Assembly: GCA_023487645.1 (NCBI GenBank)
Contig: JAMDBX010000008.1
Coordinates: forward strand, 1-15,800
DNA: 15,800 nucleotides
Direction: 5' to 3'
Origin: Patescibacteria group bacterium
GTDB taxonomy: Bacteria; Patescibacteria; Microgenomatia; Daviesbacterales; UBA10151
Shown: one piece after another, positions 1 to 6,600 of the stretch
How the letters are laid out: every line of letters begins with the position of its first letter
Position numbering within the stretch: position 1 is the first letter of the stretch
Program-made: the position numbers and the translations under genes
The notes under the pieces: model-generated
What the model was told of the DNA's origin: nothing
Databases searched by the model: none
The model's input: only the letters and a program-made list of their open reading frames with translations

Positions 1-329
1 CTTTGCTCTACTACCACAACCTGTAAATTAGAAATTGAAGATTGTAACTTCCGAATCAACTCAACCGTTGATTCGGCGTATTCCCAATCCACCCATTCGG
101 TAGTATTAATGGAAGCTTTTTTAATCCGGGGATTAGGAGGTGTAGCGGTTCCACCACAAAGGTAAATCTTTTTAGCAGCCACGGCATCAGCCAACCTGAA
201 CACGGAACCGATATTATAAGTATCCAATACATTATCTAAAACAATATAAATATCATTCCTTTTTATTTTTGATTTTTGCCTTTTGCCTTTGGATTTTCTT
301 AATTGTTTGGCATTTAATTTTAGACTCAT
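1..329 (-). CDS. SpoU/TrmH-family RNA 2'-O-methyltransferase, 3' end outside window
   Basis: This is the N-terminal 109 codons of a gene read leftwards that leaves the window at base 1. After a lysine-rich stretch (residues 1-24) comes VLDNVLDTYNIGSVFRLADA (30-49). That is the first conserved motif of the SPOUT/SpoU (TrmH) family, with the N-x-G-x-x-x-R signature at N39, G41 and R45. It is followed by IYLCGG and the family's K-x-S pattern. By family knowledge such enzymes transfer methyl from S-adenosylmethionine to a ribose 2'-OH of tRNA or rRNA in the cytoplasm; the target nucleotide cannot be read from this part. The short basic leader replaces the L30e-like RNA-binding domain that many members carry. 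The start is the ATG at 329, placed 6 bases after a TATAAT box. Family assignment is firm; the exact substrate is unknown. Confidence 0.85.
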   Translation of the reverse strand, partial: MSLKLNAKQLRKSKGKRQKSKIKRNDIYIVLDNVLDTYNIGSVFRLADAVAAKKIYLCGGTATPPNPRIKKASINTTEWVDWEYAESTVELIRKLQSSISNLQVVVVEQ

Positions 330-335
330 AGTTTC

Positions 336-364
336 ATTATACAATTTTTCTTGACTTGTGTCTT
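336..364 (-). promoter_or_regulatory. Promoter of the SpoU methyltransferase gene, leaderless type
   Basis: On the minus strand, AAGACA (359-364) and TATAAT (336-341) are separated by 17 bp. The -10 is a perfect consensus and ends 6 bases before the ATG at 329, so transcription should begin at or next to the start codon. It overlaps the opposing promoter of the fibre gene. Confidence 0.6.
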
Positions 365-380
365 TCATATTGGCTATATT
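351..380 (+). promoter_or_regulatory. Promoter of the first fibre gene, leaderless type
   Basis: TTGACT (351-356) and TATATT (375-380) are separated by 18 bp, and the -10 ends 8 bases before the ATG at 389. No Shine-Dalgarno sequence fits in the remaining space. Confidence 0.65.
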
Positions 381-388
381 TAAAGTAG

Positions 389-1963
389 ATGTCTCATTTA
401 AAAATCAAAAACATCCAAATTATCTTCCTTATTTTAGTATTGGTGGGGGTAATTTTAGAAGTTAAAACAGGCTTTTTATTTAAGATGGGTTCATCAATCA
501 TAGCTGCAGGAACTCCCGGAGTTTACCCTAACCCAATACTGGATGGTAAATTTGATAATGTCTCAATTACCTCCCCCATCACTACTGCCAATGCTGCAAC
601 CACTCTCACTTATCAGGATGTAGGCTCTGATGTCCATATTTCTGGTAATACCGGAATGGGGACATCAACTCCCATAGGAAAATTAGATATCCAACCAGGA
701 GGTTGGAACCATATCCCCCTAATCTCTTTTAATCAAACAGGTGATAACCCCTCAATGCGTCTTTACAGGCCAACAGGTAGTGGATCAAGTGCTTATCCCT
801 GGTGGATTGAAGCATCATCTTCAGGAAGCCTTCAATTTAAAACAGGTACTGCCACTGCAAGTGGATTGGAAGCATTAGAAAACGTCCCTCCATTAGTTAG
901 TATATCAAAGGGTGGTAATGTTGGTATTGGGACAATTAGTCCGAGTAGTCCTTTAGATGTTAACGGGACTATCCGTTCTCAGGGTGGGTTGCTGCTGGAT
1001 ACAGTCAATCAAGGTTGGATAGATACAGCCGGAGCTAATTGGCCAATTAATATTGGTCAGACTAACGCCTCTTATGTGGATTTAGGTAATGGAGCAGTAC
1101 ATGCAGTCCGGGGAGGTAATGTTGGTATTGGGACAACTAGTCCTCTGGGTACTTTAAATGTTTCCAGTGATTTAAATAATGGAGGCTCAAGAACTGCTCA
1201 ATTTCTTATCCAATCTACTACTGACCCTCTTAAAAGATTATATATGGGTGTAAACAATACTAATGATTATGCCAGTTTAGAATATGTCCATGAAGGTTCT
1301 CAATGGGGACCATTGGTACTTCAAGCAGATGGTGGTAATGTAGGTATTGGAGCGGCGCCATTATATAAATTAGATGTAGTTGACAGTACTTCGGTAACAC
1401 CATTAAGACTATCTTCGGCCGGCTACGGACAACTTAGGTTTATTCCTTATAGCAATAATGAAATATATATAGAGACAGGGAATAATGATTGGAGTGCAAG
1501 TCAGAATTTACACCTGACAGGATATAATGCCACTGCTATGGATACTTTAAGTATTAATGCTAACAACTTATGCCTGCGGGATAACTGTGTTACCAATCTT
1601 CCTTCGGGAACAAGTACCGTAGACATTGCCTCAAGTTCAGATTATTACACAAGGGCCTGGGGGGATTGGTTTAGTACTACTATAAATACTCCAAGGACTG
1701 GGGGTTATGTTATTGCATTTGCAACAGCTGGTATGTCGGCTGGGGATGATGGTGGCGGCATAGTGATCAATTATGATGGGGTAGACGGGAATATAGCTTA
1801 TATAGTTGGTGGTGGCTCACCCGCAAAGAATGCTATTTCTATTGGTATCTTTCCAGCGGGTAATTCCGGTAATCACACTTTGAAGGTTAGAGCTTATGTT
1901 GGTACTGGTACCAATACAGACTCGATTGGTTATGGTAAGATCCAGGCCTTCTGGTTGCCATAA
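389..1963 (+). CDS. Exported GNVGIGT-repeat fibre-like surface protein without S74 domain
   Basis: A 524-residue protein with an N-terminal hydrophobic segment (about residues 10-30) followed by SSIIAAGTPG, so it is either secreted or anchored by that segment. The body carries four copies of a phage tail-fibre-like motif, (G)GNVGIGTTSP plus a short beta hairpin (xLDVxG), starting at about residues 85, 175, 242 and 315. The copies are separated by non-identical inserts of 65-90 residues. Such repeats are known from trimeric fibre shafts. The last 120 residues (about 405-524) form a different, Gly/Ser/Thr-rich beta-strand domain ending in KIQAFWLP, possibly a C-terminal knob. Unlike the paralogue at 2821, it has no S74 chaperone domain. 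Its own promoter lies directly upstream. It is likely displayed on the cell surface, perhaps for attachment; the ligand and trimeric state are inference. Confidence 0.75.
   Translation: MSHLKIKNIQIIFLILVLVGVILEVKTGFLFKMGSSIIAAGTPGVYPNPILDGKFDNVSITSPITTANAATTLTYQDVGSDVHISGNTGMGTSTPIGKLDIQPGGWNHIPLISFNQTGDNPSMRLYRPTGSGSSAYPWWIEASSSGSLQFKTGTATASGLEALENVPPLVSISKGGNVGIGTISPSSPLDVNGTIRSQGGLLLDTVNQGWIDTAGANWPINIGQTNASYVDLGNGAVHAVRGGNVGIGTTSPLGTLNVSSDLNNGGSRTAQFLIQSTTDPLKRLYMGVNNTNDYASLEYVHEGSQWGPLVLQADGGNVGIGAAPLYKLDVVDSTSVTPLRLSSAGYGQLRFIPYSNNEIYIETGNNDWSASQNLHLTGYNATAMDTLSINANNLCLRDNCVTNLPSGTSTVDIASSSDYYTRAWGDWFSTTINTPRTGGYVIAFATAGMSAGDDGGGIVINYDGVDGNIAYIVGGGSPAKNAISIGIFPAGNSGNHTLKVRAYVGTGTNTDSIGYGKIQAFWLP
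911..1145 (+). repeat. DNA copies of the GNVGIGT motif in the first fibre gene
   Basis: Near-identical coding repeats lie at 911-942 and 1112-1144, with a more diverged copy at 1331-1350. Copies 1 and 2 share the core GGTAATGTTGGTATTGGG (18 bases). The 1112-1144 copy differs from 3580-3612 in the second fibre gene at only two bases of 33 by my reading. Confidence 0.8.
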
Positions 1964-1988
1964 CTATAACTACAAAAAATTAGCCTCT

Positions 1989-2019
1989 ACCTTTTACACC
2001 CTTTTTACACCCTTTTTAA
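1989..2019 (+). repeat. Tandem 11-bp T-tract repeat abutting the -35 box
   Basis: Three consecutive units, of 9, 11 and 11 bp, follow the pattern ACCCTTTTTAC (1989-1997, 1998-2008, 2009-2019) and end immediately before the TTGACA at 2020. The T-tracts are spaced about 10.5-11 bp apart, one helical turn. That geometry is known to bend DNA and could act as an UP-like element. Confidence 0.6.
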
Positions 2020-2049
2020 TTGACAAAGGGCTGCAAAATTCCTTATGCT
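2020..2049 (+). promoter_or_regulatory. Promoter of the truncated DWIGLF protein gene
   Basis: TTGACA (2020-2025) and TATGCT (2044-2049) are 18 bp apart. The ATG lies 17 bases past the -10, giving a leader of about 10 bases, too short for a normal Shine-Dalgarno site. Confidence 0.65.
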
Positions 2050-2066
2050 AAGGTTAACCTACCAAT

Positions 2067-2774
2067 ATGTCGCATCCAAAAATTACCATTTTCTCTTCTT
2101 TAATAATCTTGATAATGGGAGTAAGCCTCGCTATCACCTCTTTTCCTCAAAATACTTTAGCTGAAATTGCCACAGCTTGGGATTGGATGGGTTTGTTTGT
2201 AGTGGGAACAACCGGAAACAACACTACAAACAGTATTAGCTGGAGCCGGACTGGCGATGCCAGCCTTGGTTTGGATTGCCAACACCCTTCCTCTTCCAAT
2301 ACCAGTCCATCCAGCAAACCCTACTTAAGCGGTAAATGCCAATTTAATATGCCCTCCTTATCCCAGCCCGGGGCTTATGAGTTCCGCTTAAATGCCAACC
2401 AAAGCGATACTTTACTGGCATTATCCAAAGTAGTCTGGGTGGATTTTGGTCCCGATTCCAGCGCTACCTGTCCCACCCCACCTGCATCACCATTTGTTAT
2501 ACTAACATGGCCAGCCCTGGTAGGGGTGGATACAGTCGACATTTACCGCGATCCTCCAGGAAGCTACATTGCTACAGTCCCCGCCTCCCCCCCTTCTTAT
2601 ATAGACTCACCCGTAACGGCAGGGGTTACTTACACTTATCAGATTGCTGCCCATGCGTCGCCTTTAAGGGGAGACACTTACCAATCTTCATCCAGCACTC
2701 AGATTACTCCTTGCTCTACTTCTCATCCGGCCTGGTTGGAAACATCCGGAGGCGACGTCCACTCTAACCAATAA
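2067..2774 (+). CDS. Exported DWIGLF/Fn3-like protein, C-terminally truncated relative to its paralogue
   Basis: A 235-residue secreted protein. Residues 1-32 form a signal peptide with a likely cleavage at NTLA|E. Residues 33-127 match the Ig-like beta-sandwich that opens with WDWMGLF and closes with PGAYEFRL...KVVW. Residues 141-197 look like a fibronectin type III domain (FVILTWP...VDIYRD...TYQIAA). Both domains align with residues 30-205 of the protein at 4423. That protein continues for some 230 residues after this point. This one stops at ETSGGDVHSNQ, which appears to be the first residues of the missing solenoid domain. It therefore looks like a shortened copy left after deletion or duplication, though its domains and reading frame are intact and it has its own promoter. 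A role in surface adhesion or as a shell component is inference. The two domain calls are by pattern only. Confidence 0.75.
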   Translation: MSHPKITIFSSLIILIMGVSLAITSFPQNTLAEIATAWDWMGLFVVGTTGNNTTNSISWSRTGDASLGLDCQHPSSSNTSPSSKPYLSGKCQFNMPSLSQPGAYEFRLNANQSDTLLALSKVVWVDFGPDSSATCPTPPASPFVILTWPALVGVDTVDIYRDPPGSYIATVPASPPSYIDSPVTAGVTYTYQIAAHASPLRGDTYQSSSSTQITPCSTSHPAWLETSGGDVHSNQ

Positions 2775-2780
2775 GTTGTG

Positions 2781-2810
2781 TTGACATCTACCTCCTACTA
2801 CCGATATATT
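2781..2810 (+). promoter_or_regulatory. Promoter of the S74 fibre gene, leaderless type
   Basis: TTGACA (2781-2786) and TATATT (2805-2810) are 18 bp apart, and the ATG at 2821 follows the -10 after 10 bases. It sits in the 46-bp gap left after the truncated upstream gene. Confidence 0.7.
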
Positions 2811-2820
2811 TAAATTAACC

Positions 2821-4419
2821 ATGTCTAAGCTCCCCCTAAGGCTTGCCCTAAAGTCTCTAAAAATTATTATTTTCCTGGTCCTTAGTATCGGCATCCTTAC
2901 CGGAGGCTTTTTGGTTGGCAGAAGCACCAACCTCCTGCCAAAAATCGATCCGGCTTCGGCTACTTTACTAATAGCCACCCTTCCGGGAAAATTTGTAAAC
3001 GCCCTAATTGGCAATTCCTACCAGATCGCAGCTGCAGCCGCTTCCCCCTACCAAAGCATCAGCTCCAATGTTTACATCAACGGCAAGTTGGGGATTGGAA
3101 CCTCAACTCCCAGCTATCCGCTTGTGATATCAAATGGCAGTACTTACGGCAATACCTTTTTCCCGGCTCAAGGTTTAGGTTATGGTGAACCGACTGCAGC
3201 CGGTACAGGTAGCGATGGGGATAAAGTACTCTTTTTAAATTCAGGTATTGCTAAAACAGGTTTTGGTGCGGATGCCCAAAACGGTTTATGGGTTCAGGGT
3301 AGCGCCGGTTCAACCTATCCGGCTTTTAGGATATTTGATGGTGCGTCCGGAGCCGCCCCGACACAACTGGTTACAGTTTTAGGTAATGGTAACGTTGGAA
3401 TTGGGACAACTAGTCCTCAACAAGCTTTACATGTAGTTGGTAAAGGTTATTTCCAGGGGACAAATGGAATTTATATAGACCCAAATATTGGTGGTACTAA
3501 TAATGCTGTCATCTCCACTGATACTTCCCAAAACCTCCAGTTACGTTCTGGATCAAGTACACTTATGACCTTGCTTACAGGAGGTAATGTTGGTATTGGG
3601 ACAACAAATCCTGGGGATAAATTAGAAATTGCCAGTGCGGGTAAAATTAGACTGGATAATACAGCAAATAGTAATTGGGCTTTAATTTATCCTTCCTCAA
3701 CTCAAGGCAGTGGTTATGCAGATTTAAATTTAGCAGGTGGTAGCGGCAATGGTATTTTTATTCAAAATGGTGGTAATGTGGGCATTGGAAATACTAACCC
3801 GACATCTAAACTTCAAGTTAACGATGGCAACACTCGATTCGGACTATCCGATGGTTGGCTGGAAATGAGGAGGATTGGTACAGAAGCTCAAGCTCTGGCA
3901 TTTCGCATTATTAATAACGCTTATAATCAAGGCTGGGATTTTAATATGCCTTCTAGCAGTAACGATTTACAAATAACCAACATTAGTTGTTGTGTCCAAA
4001 TGACCTTAGCGGATACAGGAGGTGTTGCCATTAGAGATACAGCGGACCATGGCTACACTCTTTATGTAAACGGATCCCTCTATTACGCTAGTGGTGGCTT
4101 AAGCGGATCAGATTTAAGACTAAAGAAAAATATCGAACCGCTTACCGGAGTTTTAGGTAAACTGGATGATATCAACAGTGTCAAATTTGATTGGCGAACA
4201 AACGAGTTCCCTCAAAGAAATCTCCCCAAAGGAAGACAAATTGGCCTTATTGCCCAAGACGTAGAAAAACAATTTCCCGAGCTGGTGAATACAGATAACG
4301 AGGGTTACAAAGCCTTAGATTACGGAAAATTCGGTGCTGTCCTTTTAGAAGCCATTAAAGAACAACAAAAAGAGATTGAAGATCTTAAACAAGAGGTTAA
4401 ACAATTAAAAGCTAAGTAG
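2821..4419 (+). CDS. Exported GNVGIGT-repeat fibre with C-terminal S74 intramolecular chaperone domain
   Basis: A 532-residue protein with a basic N-terminus and a hydrophobic segment (about 14-33), which suggests secretion or membrane anchoring. Four fibre motifs begin at residues 87 (NGKLGIGTSTP), 190, 254 and 317 (GNVGIGT/N-type). The C-terminal 105 residues (428-532) are a Peptidase_S74 domain: GSDLRLKKNI, then a conserved FDW, GLIAQDVEKQFPELV, Y..LDY..FGAVLLEAIKE and a terminal charged helix. In phage tailspikes this domain trimerises the fibre, then cuts itself off before the Ser of the SD motif. Here that would be Ser430, with Lys435 at the S+5 position of the catalytic Lys. The protein may therefore mature by releasing its tail. 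It ends 3 bases before the next gene, so the two are probably translationally coupled. Glycine codons in the middle (3121-4110) are mostly GGT while the ends prefer GGC/GGA, hinting at a mosaic gene. Confidence 0.85.
   Translation: MSKLPLRLALKSLKIIIFLVLSIGILTGGFLVGRSTNLLPKIDPASATLLIATLPGKFVNALIGNSYQIAAAAASPYQSISSNVYINGKLGIGTSTPSYPLVISNGSTYGNTFFPAQGLGYGEPTAAGTGSDGDKVLFLNSGIAKTGFGADAQNGLWVQGSAGSTYPAFRIFDGASGAAPTQLVTVLGNGNVGIGTTSPQQALHVVGKGYFQGTNGIYIDPNIGGTNNAVISTDTSQNLQLRSGSSTLMTLLTGGNVGIGTTNPGDKLEIASAGKIRLDNTANSNWALIYPSSTQGSGYADLNLAGGSGNGIFIQNGGNVGIGNTNPTSKLQVNDGNTRFGLSDGWLEMRRIGTEAQALAFRIINNAYNQGWDFNMPSSSNDLQITNISCCVQMTLADTGGVAIRDTADHGYTLYVNGSLYYASGGLSGSDLRLKKNIEPLTGVLGKLDDINSVKFDWRTNEFPQRNLPKGRQIGLIAQDVEKQFPELVNTDNEGYKALDYGKFGAVLLEAIKEQQKEIEDLKQEVKQLKAK
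3388..3800 (+). repeat. DNA copies of the GNVGIGT motif in the S74 fibre gene
   Basis: Coding repeats lie at 3388-3417, 3580-3612 and 3769-3799, and a diverged first copy lies near 3082-3114. The 3580 copy is the closest match to 1112-1144 in the upstream fibre gene. Confidence 0.75.
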
Positions 4420-4422
4420 AAG

Positions 4423-5805
4423 ATGCAAAAGGTTCCCTTGTTTGTCTTTTTTTTAATCATTGGCACTGTTTTTGTTTTAACCATCCTCGCCCCAAAAACC
4501 ACTAAGGCTGAGTTGGTTACCGGCCGGGACTGGATCGGCTTATTTGATGCCAGTGGATCTGGAGATGCCAAAACAGATACCATTGGAGGTAACAACTGGA
4601 AATATGCCAACAGCTGTTCCCAAACACCCGGAGCCAACCCTTTGCCTGCCAACACCACCAGCCCCTGCAACTTTACTATGCCCACAGCTTCCGGAGCCTA
4701 TGAACTGCGGATGTACCCCAATGATTCTTCCCTGGAGATGATGGACCAGTCTAAAGTTATCTGGACAAATTTTAATGTTAATATTGCGGGCAGTGGCGGC
4801 TGCGGCAGCAACCCTTATGTCAAACTCTCCTGGCCTCCACTAAACAACGTTTCCTCAATTGATATTTACCGGGACAGTGTCTCCTTGTACACCGGCCTGC
4901 CGGGTACTACCACCACCTTTACGGATACCACGGTCTCAGCAGGCGACCATTCTTATCAAGTTCAGGCTAACAGCAACCGTTCCGCTGATCCCAACGGCAA
5001 ATATGTGACCCAACCTGCCAACATCTCCCTCTGCACTGCTGCTGCCGCCAGTTGCCCCGGGGGAACAAATCCTGTCAGGTTGGATAGCGGTTTCCTCACC
5101 ACGGTCGACTCCAACGCCCAAAACAATTTTTCCCAAACAGGGACCAGTATTTTTTGTATCACCGGCGAAAGGGCCGCTATCCCCCAATTTTCCATTCCCA
5201 CTTATGAAGACATGGAATCACTCTATTTTACCCAGGCAATTATGAGTAATCAAAAAACAACTATCAATAAAGGCGGCTCTCCGGCTACTATGGCAGATTT
5301 AAACGGAGCCGTAAACGGAACCAATGGATGGATTATCCGGGTTCAAGGGGATGTTACCATCAACACCACCGGACTTTTTTTGGGCGAAACCGGACCAATT
5401 GTTGTTTTTGTCCAGGGAGATTTAAATATTAACCAAAATATTACTTACGGTGATACAAGCAGCCGCAGCGGCCTGGTCTTTGTAGTTAAAGGACAGGTTA
5501 ATGTTGCCCCCAAGGTCACCCAGGTCAATGCCATTATTATCACTACCGGCCAATTTTGCAGCGCCTATTCCCCTTATACCAACCACTGTGACTCTTTTAC
5601 TAGCAACAACCAATTGACAATTAATGGGTCGGTGATTTCCCTAGCTACCGATTCCGCCCAACAGCCGCTTTTTGTCCGTAATTTACAAATAGGCACCAAT
5701 ATCAATACCCAACCGGCAGAAAAAATCATCTACCAACCCAAATATATGGTCATTTTTAAAGATATCTTCTCCCGGGATCTGGTAATTTGGAACGAAATGC
5801 AGTAG
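4423..5805 (+). CDS. Exported DWIGLF/Fn3-like protein with C-terminal beta-solenoid domain
   Basis: A 460-residue secreted protein. The signal peptide spans 1-29, with cleavage likely at TTKA|E. Residues 30-122 are the Ig-like domain that begins near RDWIGLF and ends with YELRMYPN and SKVIW. Residues 128-205 are Fn3-like (YVKLSWPPL...IDIYRD...YQVQAN). Residues 215-460 contain repeated short strands (VQGDVTINT, VQGDLNINQ, VKGQVNVAP, LTINGSVIS) typical of a right-handed beta solenoid. They finish with FVRNLQ, QPAEKIIYQPKY and a terminal W-x-E, a C-terminal pattern I recognise from exported CPR proteins. No catalytic residues are evident. The ATG is 3 bases after the S74 fibre stop, with no Shine-Dalgarno site, so expression probably depends on that gene. 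Together they look like a surface fibre and its partner. The precise role is unknown. Confidence 0.75.
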   Translation: MQKVPLFVFFLIIGTVFVLTILAPKTTKAELVTGRDWIGLFDASGSGDAKTDTIGGNNWKYANSCSQTPGANPLPANTTSPCNFTMPTASGAYELRMYPNDSSLEMMDQSKVIWTNFNVNIAGSGGCGSNPYVKLSWPPLNNVSSIDIYRDSVSLYTGLPGTTTTFTDTTVSAGDHSYQVQANSNRSADPNGKYVTQPANISLCTAAAASCPGGTNPVRLDSGFLTTVDSNAQNNFSQTGTSIFCITGERAAIPQFSIPTYEDMESLYFTQAIMSNQKTTINKGGSPATMADLNGAVNGTNGWIIRVQGDVTINTTGLFLGETGPIVVFVQGDLNINQNITYGDTSSRSGLVFVVKGQVNVAPKVTQVNAIIITTGQFCSAYSPYTNHCDSFTSNNQLTINGSVISLATDSAQQPLFVRNLQIGTNINTQPAEKIIYQPKYMVIFKDIFSRDLVIWNEMQ

Positions 5806-5810
5806 CTTGA

Positions 5811-6524
5811 TTACTTGCCGAAATTTCTCTGTTGTTTTTGGTACCAAGAGACCGCTTTTTTTAAATCAGCAGGCCCAAAATCCGGCCAAAGTTTTTTACT
5901 AAAGTAAAGTTCAGAGTAAGCTGTTTGCCAGAGGAGGAAATTAGACAGCCGAATATGGCCTCCAGTCCTAATGACCAACTCCGGCCGGGGTTGACCGTTA
6001 GTATAAAGGTGGTTATCAATAGTGTTTTCATTAATCTTGTTTACATCAATGCCTTCCTTGACAATACTTTTGACAGCCTCGATTAACTCTTTTTGTCCGC
6101 CATAATTTAAGGCAATATTTAATCTAATAGACTCATTTGCAATGTAAGTTTTCTTTAACTCTTCAATCAACCGCTGCAAAGTTTTTGGCAAACCGCTAAT
6201 CTCCCCTAAAATTGCTACTTTGACCCCATTTTTCATCATTTTTTTCACCCGGGTACGGTAACCGATGCGAAAAATTTTAAAAAGGCCCAAAACTTCCCGT
6301 TTGGCCCTTTCTTTAATGTTTTCCGTAGAGAGAGCGTAGACAGTGATGGTTTTAATCCCTATTTTGGCACCTGCATCAACAATCCGCTCTAAAGCTTCGG
6401 CGCCGGCCTCGTGTCCCTTGCCATCAGGTAAACCCCTGGTCCTGGCCCAACGGCGATTACCGTCCATGATGATAGCAATATGTAAAGGAATATCTTTTAA
6501 TGGCTCTTGCGGCTTTTGCGACAT
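5811..6524 (-). CDS. uppS: Undecaprenyl (polyprenyl) diphosphate synthase, cis-prenyltransferase
   Basis: It condenses farnesyl-like diphosphate with successive isopentenyl diphosphates into the long cis-polyprenyl carrier used for cell-wall and glycan lipids, in the cytoplasm at the membrane. All five family regions are visible. IIMDGNRRWA contains the catalytic Asp at residue 21. Then come YALSTEN, NYGGQKELIEA, the VIRTGG..RLSNFLLWQ pyrophosphate-binding block and YSELYF...WPDF. The usual RTSGE is RTGGH here, with the Arg and downstream R-x-S kept. The 237-residue length is normal. I chose the ATG at 6524, because a TTGTAA-N17-TAGACT promoter ends 7 bases before it. A GTG at 6530 would add two residues but starts one base after that -10. 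The gene converges on the surface gene at 5805 with only 5 bases between stops. Product length cannot be read from sequence. Confidence 0.95.
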   Translation of the reverse strand: MSQKPQEPLKDIPLHIAIIMDGNRRWARTRGLPDGKGHEAGAEALERIVDAGAKIGIKTITVYALSTENIKERAKREVLGLFKIFRIGYRTRVKKMMKNGVKVAILGEISGLPKTLQRLIEELKKTYIANESIRLNIALNYGGQKELIEAVKSIVKEGIDVNKINENTIDNHLYTNGQPRPELVIRTGGHIRLSNFLLWQTAYSELYFSKKLWPDFGPADLKKAVSWYQKQQRNFGK

Positions 6525-6531
6525 GTCCACA

Positions 6532-6560
6532 AGTCTACCAAAAATATATAAGCCTTACAA
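6532..6560 (-). promoter_or_regulatory. Candidate uppS promoter, leaderless type
   Basis: On the minus strand, TTGTAA (6555-6560) and TAGACT (6532-6537) are 17 bp apart and the -10 ends 7 bases before the ATG at 6524. An overlapping TATATT a few bases upstream is an alternative -10. Each box matches consensus at 4 of 6 bases, so this is weaker than the surface-gene promoters. Confidence 0.4.
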
Positions 6561-6565
6561 GAAAC

Positions 6566-6594
6566 TTAAATCATTGGCCATTTTAGGGTAGAAT
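6566..6594 (+). promoter_or_regulatory. Candidate promoter of the FAD oxidoreductase and glycosyltransferase operon
   Basis: TTAAAT (6566-6571) and TAGAAT (6589-6594) are 17 bp apart, with 6 bases to the ATG at 6601. The -10 matches 5 of 6 consensus bases while the -35 is weak. It is back to back with the uppS promoter. Confidence 0.45.
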
Positions 6595-6600
6595 AGTGTT

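Noticed and set aside
1964..2066. Intrinsic terminator after the first fibre gene.
   Set aside because: The T-tracts have no preceding GC-rich inverted repeat. They fit better as promoter-upstream DNA.
2587..2593. Run of seven C inside the truncated partner gene, as a possible phase-variation switch.
   Set aside because: The frame stays aligned with the 4423 paralogue on both sides of the run, and the shifted frame gives no sensible continuation. Seven bases is also short for a switch.
2507..2767. Open frame of 86 codons in another frame inside the partner gene.
   Set aside because: It is a shadow of the real frame, whose domains match the paralogue, and it has no start signal of its own.
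911..3799. CRISPR-like array from the spaced GNVGIGT DNA repeats.
   Set aside because: The repeats lie in frame within genes, encode a fibre motif and have irregular spacing of about 165-220 bp.
389..5805. Prophage or phage remnant, suggested by tail-fibre repeats and the S74 domain.
   Set aside because: The proteins have N-terminal signal or anchor segments and their own cellular-type promoters. No capsid, terminase, integrase or lysis gene is present.
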